Assembly (NCBI RefSeq): GCF_022548875.1
Contig: NZ_JAKZEW010000003.1
Location: 172,818 to 236,817 of the forward strand
Direction of reading: 5' to 3'
DNA length: 64,000 nucleotides
From: Glycomyces sp. L485
GTDB lineage: Bacteria > Actinomycetota > Actinomycetes > Mycobacteriales > Micromonosporaceae
In this document: positions 1 to 7,334 of the stretch, one piece after another
Position numbering within the stretch: position 1 is the first letter of the stretch
Layout: each line of letters begins with the position of its first letter
Position numbers and translations under genes: made by a program
The notes under the pieces: generated by a model
The model's input: only the letters and a program-made list of their open reading frames with translations
Told to the model about the DNA's origin: nothing
Databases searched by the model: none

Positions 1-802
1 GGAGCCTGTCGAGCAGGGCTGCGTGGCGGCGCAGCGTCTCGACTAGGCCGTGGGCGTCGAGGTCGGCCGGGCGCAGTTCGACGATGACCGCTCGCAGCTC
101 GGCGATGGCGTCGGCCGCGAGCGTCTCGACCTCGTCGAGCCGTTCGGACGCGGCGGCCGGGTCGGTGTCGACCAGTCTCGCGGCCGCCCTCGTCGACAGG
201 CGCAGCGAGAACAGGCGCTGCATGACCGCGTCGTGGAGTTCGCGGGCGAGCCGGTTGCGTTCCTCGACGACGGTCAGCTCCCGGCTGCGCTCGTAGAGGC
301 GCGCGTTGGTGAGCGCGATGGCCGCGTGCGAGGCGATGAGCTCGATCAGCTCGGTGTCGGCCTCGCTGAAACCGGGCTTGCCGAGGTCGTTGGTGAGCAC
401 CACGATTCCCAGCGTCCGCTCACCGTCGCGGATGGGGACGCCGAGCAGCGCCGCCATCTTGGGGTGGGCCTTGGGCCACCACTGGTAGCGCGGGTCGCGG
501 CGCAGGTCCGGCAGGCGGATCGGCTCGGACTCGGTGAGGATCGCCGCGAGCATCCCGTGCTGGCGGGGCAGCGGCCCGATCTCCAGGCGCTGCTCTTCGC
601 TGATGCCGTCGGTGATGAACTCGGCGAAGCCGCCGGCCTCGTCGGGGATGCCGATGGCGGCGTAGTCGGCGCCGACCAGGCGCCGCGCCGAGGACACGAT
701 CACCTCCAGCACCTGCGAGACCGACAGGTGGCGGGTGATCGCGCCGACTGCGGCCGACAACTCGTGCAGCAGTGCCGTGGAGTCGGAACGGGAAGCGGTC
801 AC
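1..802 (-). CDS. GAF-domain sensor histidine kinase, NarL/DegS type (3' end cut by window edge)
   Basis: About 267 N-terminal residues are visible. A GAF sensor domain (roughly residues 20-170) is followed by a HisKA_3 dimerisation helix with the phospho-acceptor motif ARELHDAVMQRLFSLRLS (about residues 190-207, His in RELHD). The HATPase domain lies off the left edge. The GTG start at 802 gives a product beginning VTASRSDSTALLHEL. This family phosphorylates a LuxR-type response regulator, which is not visible here. No membrane segment is seen, so the sensor is probably cytoplasmic. The domain order is read directly; the signal sensed is unknown. It diverges from the dehydrogenase gene that starts at 926. 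Confidence 0.88.
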   Translation of the reverse strand, partial: MTASRSDSTALLHELSAAVGAITRHLSVSQVLEVIVSSARRLVGADYAAIGIPDEAGGFAEFITDGISEEQRLEIGPLPRQHGMLAAILTESEPIRLPDLRRDPRYQWWPKAHPKMAALLGVPIRDGERTLGIVVLTNDLGKPGFSEADTELIELIASHAAIALTNARLYERSRELTVVEERNRLARELHDAVMQRLFSLRLSTRAAARLVDTDPAAASERLDEVETLAADAIAELRAVIVELRPADLDAHGLVETLRRHAALLDRL

Positions 803-925
803 GCCCTCAAACCTAGTCGAGTCCGGCGCCCGCGCACTCGGACGCTGGTCTTAAGACCACCGCAGTGGGACCACCGCGACTTCAGCCGGATGTGCGACGC
901 CGCCCGCGGCCATAGCGTCATAGCC

Positions 926-1630
926 ATGAACACCAACGAATCTCGCACCGCCGTCATCACCGGCGCTTCGGCCGGACTCGGCGAAGCGCTCGCCGAGCAG
1001 CTGGCCGGGCGCGGCTGGAACCTGATCCTCACCGCCCGCGGCGAAGAGCGCCTGGCGAAGGTCGCCGAGCGGCTCGACGCGAGGCACCTCGCCGGGAACC
1101 TGGCCTGGGATCGGGCCCACCGCGAACGACTCATCGCTCTGGCCGAGGGCCGGGTCGACCTGCTCGTCAACAACGCCTCCACGCTCGGCGAGCTGCCGAT
1201 GCGGCGGCTCGCCGAAGCGGACCTGGAGGTCTGGCCCGAGGTGTACGAGCTGAACGTGCGCGTCCCGCTCCACCTGGCGCAGCTCGCCCTCCCGTCGTTG
1301 CGGGAACAAGGCGGCGCGATCGTGAACATCACCTCCGACGCGGCCACCGGTCCCTATGAGACCTGGGGCGCCTACGGGTCGTCGAAGGCCGCGCTCGATC
1401 AGCTCTCGAACGTGCTCGCCGCGGAGGAACCCGACGTGCGGGTCTGGGCGATCGACCCCGGCGAGATGCACACCCGGATGCTCGCGGACGCGGTCGGCGA
1501 GGAGGAGTCGGCGCAGGCGCCCCCGCCGTCGGAGGCCGCCGCGCTCATCGCCGCGATCATCGAATCCCGCCCGGCCGGCGGCCGTATCGAGGCCCGGTAT
1601 TTCGAACCACCCCGAGGAGCCCAGGAATGA
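926..1630 (+). CDS. short-chain dehydrogenase/reductase (SDR)
   Basis: A 234-residue classical SDR, the usual length. The Rossmann motif TGASAGLG (about residues 11-18), the NNAS motif, a Ser in ITSDAA and the catalytic YGSSK (Tyr and Lys about 150-154) are all present, so an active NAD(P)-dependent oxidoreductase is expected. The ATG at 926 was chosen because the fold begins right there; the open frame extends much further upstream but only as antisense to the kinase. The stop overlaps the next ATG (1627) by four bases, so it is the first gene of a three-gene operon with queA-like and MFS genes. Substrate unknown. Confidence 0.88.
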   Translation: MNTNESRTAVITGASAGLGEALAEQLAGRGWNLILTARGEERLAKVAERLDARHLAGNLAWDRAHRERLIALAEGRVDLLVNNASTLGELPMRRLAEADLEVWPEVYELNVRVPLHLAQLALPSLREQGGAIVNITSDAATGPYETWGAYGSSKAALDQLSNVLAAEEPDVRVWAIDPGEMHTRMLADAVGEEESAQAPPPSEAAALIAAIIESRPAGGRIEARYFEPPRGAQE

Positions 1631-2637
1631 GCACGACGTCGACCTTCCCCTTCGCGTTCGCGCTGGACGCCGCCCTGGAGGCGAACCAGCCCGCCGAGGT
1701 GCGCGGATCCTCCCGCTCGGATGTGCGGATGCTCGTGACCGACAAGGCCGCCGGACGCATAGCGCATCACCGGTTCGACGACCTCCCCGCGCTGATCCGC
1801 CCCGGCGACCTGCTCGTCGTGAACAACTCCACGACGCTGCCGGCGTCGGTGCCGACCAAGCACGGGTGGCGGATGCACTTCTCCTCGACCCGCCCTGACG
1901 GCTCCTGGCTGGTGGAGCTCCGCGACGGTCCGCGCCCCTACCTGGGCGAGGTCCCCGACCGCGTCGTCCACCTCCCCGGCGGCGTCAAGCTCCAACTGGA
2001 AGAGCGTTTCGGCAGGCGGCTGTGGGCGACCCGGCCGCCGGTGGACTCCGTCCCCGAATACCTGGCGCGCCACGGCAAGCCGATCCGCTACTCCTACATC
2101 GACCGCGACTGGCCGCTGTCGGCCTACCAGACCGCGTTCGCGACCGTCCCGGGATCGGCCGAGATGCCCAGCGCCGCAAGGCCCTTCACGCCGGAGCTCG
2201 TGACGCGCCTGGTGTCGGCGGGGGTGGCGATAGCCCCGATCACACTGCACACCGGGGTGGCGTCCCTCGAAAGCGACGAGGACCCCTACCCCGAGTGGTT
2301 CGAGGTCGGCGAGTTCACCGCGCGTGTGGTGAACTCCGTCAAGGCCTCCGGCGGCAGGGTCATCGCGGTCGGCACGACGGCGGTGCGCGCCTTGGAGAGT
2401 GCCGTGGACGGCGGCGCCGTCGCCGCGGCCTGGGGCCACACCGACCGGATCGTCTCCTCGGCCGACCCGCCGGTGGTCGTCGACGGCCTACTCACCGGCT
2501 TCCACGAGCCGCGTTCGACGCACCTGTCGATGCTGGAGGCACTGTTCGACACCGAGCTGCTGCGCGAGTCCTACGCCGCCGCCATCGAGGCGCGCTACCT
2601 GTGGCACGAGTTCGGCGACGTCCATCTCATCGCATGA
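1627..2637 (+). CDS. queA: QueA-like S-adenosylmethionine:tRNA ribosyltransferase-isomerase
   Basis: 336 residues, close to the roughly 340-350 of QueA. Conserved blocks include DLLVVNNSTTLPAS near residue 60, the ITLHTGVASLE block near residue 200 and GTTAVRALES near residue 250. QueA transfers the ribosyl part of SAM to preQ1-tRNA to make epoxyqueuosine in the wobble base. No other queuosine gene (tgt, queG, queC-F) is near; it sits between an SDR and an MFS exporter with ATGA overlaps on both sides. In many actinomycetes such orphan homologues have no proven queuosine role, so the fold assignment is firm but the substrate is not. Confidence 0.82.
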   Translation: MSTTSTFPFAFALDAALEANQPAEVRGSSRSDVRMLVTDKAAGRIAHHRFDDLPALIRPGDLLVVNNSTTLPASVPTKHGWRMHFSSTRPDGSWLVELRDGPRPYLGEVPDRVVHLPGGVKLQLEERFGRRLWATRPPVDSVPEYLARHGKPIRYSYIDRDWPLSAYQTAFATVPGSAEMPSAARPFTPELVTRLVSAGVAIAPITLHTGVASLESDEDPYPEWFEVGEFTARVVNSVKASGGRVIAVGTTAVRALESAVDGGAVAAAWGHTDRIVSSADPPVVVDGLLTGFHEPRSTHLSMLEALFDTELLRESYAAAIEARYLWHEFGDVHLIA

Positions 2638-3821
2638 GGGACGCGCGGCGCCTGTGGCGCGTCAGCGCAGGAACGGTGGCGGCGGCCTGGATGCTCCAGA
2701 TCGCCGTCACCGTCCACGTGCTCGGTGCCGCTTCGGCTTCCGCTCTGGCGGTGACGGTCCTGTGCGGGACCGCCCCTATGCTGCTGCTCATGCCGGTGGC
2801 CGGGGCGGTGGCCGACCGCTTCGACGTCCGCCGGACCGCGCTCGCCTCAACGGCCGGGCAGGTGGTGTGCCTCGCCGCGGCGGCCATCGCGATCGCCTAC
2901 GCCTCGCTGCCGGCCCTGACCGGCGTCTACGCGCTCCAGGGCATGACGGCGGCGTTCTGGACGCCGCTGCGGCAGCGGTGGCTCTACTCCGTCGTCGCTG
3001 TCGAGGACCGCGCCAAGGCCAACGCCTCCCTGGGCTCGCTCAGCGGTGTCATGACCTTGGCCGGCGCGATCGGTGGCGGACTGCTGTCATCGGTGAGCCC
3101 GACCCTCGCGGCGGCCGCGGCCTCGCTGCTGGCGGCGCTGGCATTCGGGCAGCTGGCGCTGATCCCCCGGCCCGCGGGAGGCCGCGCCGCTCCCGCGCGG
3201 ACGTCGACACTGTGGTCAGACCTGCGCGAAGGTTTGCGCGCCGCCCGGGACCTCCCTTTGGCCCGGTCCGTGATCTGGGCGGGCATCGCCTGGGGTTTCA
3301 TCGGCGGCGGCTACACCGTAATGCTGGCCGCGCAGGTCACCGACGGACTGCGCGGCGGTCCGGTCGTCCTCGGGATCATGTTCGCCGCGGACGGCCTCGC
3401 CATCATCGCCGGGACGTTGCTCGCGGGCCGCCTCCGACCCCGTGCTCATCTGCCGGTGTGGGCGGTCGGCTACGTCGTCCAAGGCCTCCCGTGGGCAGCG
3501 CTGTTCCTCGCCCCGAATCTGCCGGCGGCGTTCGCGTGCCTGGCGCTCATGCGCCTGGCGAGCGGCTGCATCATCGGCCTGGACAACACGATTCTGCTGG
3601 CGACGGTCCCCGACGAGCTGCGAGGCCGCATCGCCTCGGTCCACCACGCCACCTACAGCGCCGTCGGGCGCCTGTCGCTGGCCGCGATCGGCGGCGCGTT
3701 GAGCCTGGTCGGCCTGTCGACCGTCGGTGTCGTGACGGGTCTGGTGTCGGCGACCATCGGCGCGGCCTGGTGGTGCGCCTCAGGTCGCCGCGCGCGCGGC
3801 GCCTACCTGGGGTCGACGTAG
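2634..3821 (+). CDS. MFS transporter
   Basis: 395 residues with about 12 hydrophobic segments. The loop between helices 2 and 3 carries AVADRFDVRRTA, a typical MFS motif A relative. The ATG at 2634 overlaps the queA-like stop, so translation is probably coupled. Overall layout is that of MFS exporters related to MFS_1/MFS_3 (drug or metabolite efflux). The last 19 bases overlap the convergent SDR gene. No substrate can be inferred from sequence. It is the last gene of the 926-3821 operon. Confidence 0.86.
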   Translation: MRDARRLWRVSAGTVAAAWMLQIAVTVHVLGAASASALAVTVLCGTAPMLLLMPVAGAVADRFDVRRTALASTAGQVVCLAAAAIAIAYASLPALTGVYALQGMTAAFWTPLRQRWLYSVVAVEDRAKANASLGSLSGVMTLAGAIGGGLLSSVSPTLAAAAASLLAALAFGQLALIPRPAGGRAAPARTSTLWSDLREGLRAARDLPLARSVIWAGIAWGFIGGGYTVMLAAQVTDGLRGGPVVLGIMFAADGLAIIAGTLLAGRLRPRAHLPVWAVGYVVQGLPWAALFLAPNLPAAFACLALMRLASGCIIGLDNTILLATVPDELRGRIASVHHATYSAVGRLSLAAIGGALSLVGLSTVGVVTGLVSATIGAAWWCASGRRARGAYLGST

Positions 3822-4645
3822 ATGTCGGGCTGGAACTCGGTCTGTCCGGGTACGACCGCGTATCCGGACAGGTCGGTGACGCCCTCGGCCGCCAGGACGT
3901 CTTCGACGAGCACCGCGTTGCCGGTGTAGGCGTCCGGGGATTTCCGGAGGATCGCCAGGGCGGCGTCGGCGACGATCTCGGGCTTGCGGCTGCGCTCGAT
4001 CATGGGCGTGCCTCCGAGCGCGAACTCGACCGCGGCGGTGGCGATCGTGGTGGCCGGCCACAGGCAGTTGGCGGCGACGCCGGGCTCGGTGCCGGCCGCG
4101 CCGAGGGTCATGATCGTCATGCCGTACTTGGTGGCCGTGTAGGGGCCGCCGTCGAACCACTTCGGGTCGGTCGCCAGCGGCGGGGCGATGGTGAGCAGGT
4201 GGGCGTGGTCGGACTCGCGCAGGTGCGGCAGAGCGGCCGAGAGGGTGGCGAAGGTACCGCGCAGGTTGACCTGCGAGATGAGGTCGAATCTCTTGAGGCT
4301 CATCTCGCCGACGGGGGTGAGGTCGAGAGCGGAGGCGTTGTTGACGCAGATGTCGAGCCCGCCGAATTCGGAGGCGGCGCGGTCGACGGCCTCGGTGACG
4401 GCTTCGGCGTCGCGCAGGTCGCCGATGATCGGGAGGGCCTGCCCGCCGGCCTTCTCGACCTCGGCAGCGGTCTCGTATACGGTGCCGGGGAGTTTCGGGT
4501 GCGGCTCGCCGGTCTTGGCGAACACCGCCACCTTGGCTCCGGCCGCGCCGAGCGCGACGGCGATGGCCTTGCCGATGCCGCGGCTGGCGCCGGTGACGAA
4601 CGCGGCGCGCCCGGCGAGGGGACGATTGTTCACGGCTGGCTCCAT
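3803..4645 (-). CDS. SDR family oxidoreductase, HSDL2-like
   Basis: 280 residues. The cofactor motif TGASRGIG (about 18-25), the CVNNAS motif and the TATKYGM Tyr-Lys pair match the hydroxysteroid-dehydrogenase-like 2 group. In that group the block before the active-site Tyr normally reads NISPPL with Ser as the catalytic residue; here it reads TIAPPL, so the usual Ser is Ala. The gene is convergent with the MFS transporter and overlaps it by 19 bases. It is either an SDR with altered chemistry or a binding protein; the fold is clear and the reaction is not. Confidence 0.82.
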   Translation of the reverse strand: MEPAVNNRPLAGRAAFVTGASRGIGKAIAVALGAAGAKVAVFAKTGEPHPKLPGTVYETAAEVEKAGGQALPIIGDLRDAEAVTEAVDRAASEFGGLDICVNNASALDLTPVGEMSLKRFDLISQVNLRGTFATLSAALPHLRESDHAHLLTIAPPLATDPKWFDGGPYTATKYGMTIMTLGAAGTEPGVAANCLWPATTIATAAVEFALGGTPMIERSRKPEIVADAALAILRKSPDAYTGNAVLVEDVLAAEGVTDLSGYAVVPGQTEFQPDIYVDPR

Positions 4646-4696
4646 TGCTCTGCCTCCAGGTCTGTCGGTTGAAACCGAATCCTACTAATGGGTAAC

Positions 4697-4879
4697 TTAC
4701 AGGTCGACGGACCACAGCGCCACCCCGACACGGGCTTGAGTCAAGCGACCTCCGGCTGGAACCGGGGGCCCTGACTCCCGGCGCGACCGTTGCTTGAGCT
4801 TCTCTTGGGCTGCAACTCCGGCCCGCGCCCGCGCCATCCGCTTGCGGTAGCGTTCCAGGGCCTTGCCTTGGAAACTCAC
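4697..4879 (-). CDS. possible small basic protein in a 420-base gap
   Basis: The gap 4646-5067 separates the SDR gene from the response regulator. It holds one weak candidate: a 60-residue, Arg/Lys/Ala-rich frame with a GTG start at 4879. Its first half has actinomycete-like G/C-ending codons, but no convincing ribosome binding site or known family was recognised. It may simply be intergenic leader sequence with the two divergent promoters. Confidence 0.2.
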   Translation of the reverse strand: MSFQGKALERYRKRMARARAGVAAQEKLKQRSRRESGPPVPAGGRLTQARVGVALWSVDL

Positions 4880-5067
4880 TGCATCAGCATTGGTGGCGAG
4901 ATCGACGATCCCCGGTCGACCCCGATTCGGGAAACCAGCTGAACGAAAGCTGTGAGCCGGTGCGGAAGTGGTGTGGAAACAGGCGCGGCCCCTGTCGGCA
5001 GCCGGTGCCCTGAAATAGGCTGGGCTCGCAACCGAATGCAGGCAGAGTCAGCGACAAGGAGCGGTGG

Positions 5068-5829
5068 ATGTCTTCGACAAGTGGGCCCGCCGGAGCCACA
5101 CCCCCCGAGGTGCCGCTCCGGTCGGACGGGTCTGCGGCGCGGCTCCTCGTCGTGGACGATGAAGAGAGCTTGGCGGACCTGCTGGTCGAAGCCCTCTCCT
5201 TCCAGGGCTACGACGTCGCCTCGGCCCCCTCGGGCGCCGAAGCGCTCGCCGCGGTCGACACCTCGCGGCCGGACCTGATCATCCTCGACGTCAACATGCC
5301 CGGGCTCGACGGCTTCGCCGTCGCCGATCGCCTGCGCTCGACCGGCGACAAGACCCCGATCATCTTCCTGACCGCCCGCACCGCACCAGACGACCTGCGC
5401 GAGGGCTTCGGGAGCGGCGGCGACGACTACTTGATGAAGCCGTTCCGGCTCGAAGAGCTGTCGCTGCGGGTCTCGGCGGTCCTGCGCCGCACGCTCGGCA
5501 CCGATGCCGGCAATCCGCGCACCGACGACACCGTGACCGTCGCCGACCTCTCACTCGACCTCGCCGCACACCAGGTGACGCGGGGCGGCAAGACGGTCGA
5601 CCTGTCCCCCACCGAGTTCCGCCTGCTGCGGTACCTGGCCGCGAACGCCGGACGCGTAGTATCCAAACAGGAGTTGCTGAAGCAGGTGTGGGGCTATGAC
5701 TTCGACACCGAGTCGAGTCTTGCCGAGACGTACGTGTTCTACCTGCGCCGCAAGATCGACAAGCTCGGGCCGCGGCTCATCCACACCGTCAGGGGCGTCG
5801 GCTACATGCTGCGCCCGCCGCAGGAGTAG
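5068..5829 (+). CDS. OmpR/PhoB-family response regulator
   Basis: 253 residues. The receiver domain (about 25-140) has the acidic pair DD at 30-31, the phospho-acceptor Asp74 in ILDVNMPG, a Thr in FLTART and the conserved Lys in LMKPF. The winged-helix DNA-binding domain spans about 155-250 and includes LSPTEFRLLRYL. The first ~23 residues are a Ser/Pro-rich extension. An AAGGAG site lies just before the ATG at 5068. The cognate kinase starts three bases after the stop, so the pair forms a two-component system similar in layout to actinobacterial TcrAY/PrrAB systems. Target genes unknown. Confidence 0.93.
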   Translation: MSSTSGPAGATPPEVPLRSDGSAARLLVVDDEESLADLLVEALSFQGYDVASAPSGAEALAAVDTSRPDLIILDVNMPGLDGFAVADRLRSTGDKTPIIFLTARTAPDDLREGFGSGGDDYLMKPFRLEELSLRVSAVLRRTLGTDAGNPRTDDTVTVADLSLDLAAHQVTRGGKTVDLSPTEFRLLRYLAANAGRVVSKQELLKQVWGYDFDTESSLAETYVFYLRRKIDKLGPRLIHTVRGVGYMLRPPQE

Positions 5830-5832
5830 GCC

Positions 5833-7209
5833 GTGGCGATCCGCACCAAGATCGCGGCGGCGATGGCGGTCCTGCTCATCGTCGCGGTGGGCATCATCGG
5901 CTTCGTGACGGTCAAGACGGTGTCCGACCACCTGTTCGGCCAGGTCGACTACCGGATCGAGGAGTATGTCTCGCACCTGGCCGAGCCGCCCCAGGGCAAT
6001 CAGACCGAGGACTTCGGCTACTCGGACTTCGCCCTGCTGATCTACGACGAGTCCGGCGAGCTCTTCCTGGTCCATCGCGCGGGCTATATCGGCGACCCGT
6101 ATTCACTGCCCGACGTGCCCACGGTGCCGGACGACGACGGCTTCTTCAATGTCGAAGGCGTCGACGGCGACACGACCTACCGCGCCGTCACCACGCACGA
6201 CGAGTTCATCGTCCAGGGCAGGCCCGTCGACATCGTGATCGCCACGCCGATCGACGACGTGGAGGCGACAATCGGGACCCTGAACCGCACGGTGATCGTC
6301 ACCGGCGCGTTCGTAGGCGCCCTCGGCATCGCCGTCGCGTGGATCATCACCCGCCGCGGCATGCGTCCGGTCGACCGGATGGTCGCCGACGCCGAGACCG
6401 TGGCCTCCGGCCGGCTCGACCACCGAATCACGCCCGCCGACCAGCGCACCGAGATGGGCCGGCTCTCCTCGGCGCTCAACTGGATGGTGTCGCGACTGAC
6501 CGAGGCGATCTCTGAAAGGGACCGCCAACACGAGCGGCTGCGGCAGTTCGTCGCAGACGCCGGACACGAGCTGCGCACGCCGCTGACCGCGATCGGCGGC
6601 TACGTGCAGCTCTACCAGTCCGGGGCAGCCGCCGAGGGCGAGAAGCTCGACCGGGCCATGGACCGCATCGGCTCGGAGAACGCCCGGCTCGCCAAGCTCG
6701 TCGACGACCTCATGGTGCTCTCCCGCCTCGACGAGGAGGTCGGCGGCGACCGCGAGCTCGTGGAACTCGTCCAACTCGCGCAGGACGCGGTCGACGACGC
6801 CGAGGTGGCCGACCCCGACCACTCGGTCGCGCTGCGCGCCGACGAGCCGATCACTGTGGTCGCCAACGAAGGCCAGCTGCGGCAGGTCCTGGTCAACCTG
6901 CTGTCCAACGCCCGCGTCCACACCCCGGCGGGCACGCACGTCGACGTCTCCGTCGAAAGCGACGACGCATGGGCGGTCCTCAAGGTCACAGACCATGGGC
7001 CCGGCATCCCCGAGGATCACCGCCGGAGGATCTTCGACCGGTTCTACCGGGCCGACCCGTCACGCTCGCGCGCCACAGGCGGCTCGGGCCTCGGACTGTC
7101 CATCGTGACCTCGATCGTCGCCGGGCATGGCGGCGAACTGCGCCTGGAGAGCACTGAGGGCGAGGGCACCACTATCGAAGTGCGAATCCCGAAGGCGCAG
7201 CTCGAATAG
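5833..7209 (+). CDS. membrane sensor histidine kinase (HAMP)
   Basis: 458 residues. There is a TM helix at about 8-28, an extracytoplasmic sensor region of about 120 residues rich in Asp/Glu, a second TM at about 153-173 and a HAMP linker. The HisKA H-box ADAGHELRTPLTAIGG places the phospho-acceptor at His245, and the HATPase_c domain shows an N-box (LVNLLSNARVHTP), a DHGPGIP G1 box and GGSGLGLSIV. It starts with GTG three bases after the response-regulator stop and so is co-transcribed with it. It should autophosphorylate and pass phosphate to Asp74 of its partner. The stimulus is unknown. Confidence 0.93.
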   Translation: MAIRTKIAAAMAVLLIVAVGIIGFVTVKTVSDHLFGQVDYRIEEYVSHLAEPPQGNQTEDFGYSDFALLIYDESGELFLVHRAGYIGDPYSLPDVPTVPDDDGFFNVEGVDGDTTYRAVTTHDEFIVQGRPVDIVIATPIDDVEATIGTLNRTVIVTGAFVGALGIAVAWIITRRGMRPVDRMVADAETVASGRLDHRITPADQRTEMGRLSSALNWMVSRLTEAISERDRQHERLRQFVADAGHELRTPLTAIGGYVQLYQSGAAAEGEKLDRAMDRIGSENARLAKLVDDLMVLSRLDEEVGGDRELVELVQLAQDAVDDAEVADPDHSVALRADEPITVVANEGQLRQVLVNLLSNARVHTPAGTHVDVSVESDDAWAVLKVTDHGPGIPEDHRRRIFDRFYRADPSRSRATGGSGLGLSIVTSIVAGHGGELRLESTEGEGTTIEVRIPKAQLE

Positions 7210-7286
7210 CGATCGCTCAGCCTCAACGCCTCAGCCCAGGTCCCTCGCGCGAGCGCCAGGAGATTCCAGCAGTCGTCACGCGAACA

Positions 7287-7319
7287 GAAGGGGGCGGGCC
7301 CTGCGGGCCCGCCCCCTTC
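7287..7319. terminator. bidirectional hairpin terminator
   Basis: A perfect 15-bp stem (7287-7301 with 7305-7319) with a 3-base loop. It lies between the kinase stop (7209) and the convergent nuclease stop (7335), so it can serve both genes. No long T tract is present, as is common in high-GC actinomycetes. Confidence 0.85.
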
Positions 7320-7334
7320 GCGCATTCGACAGCG

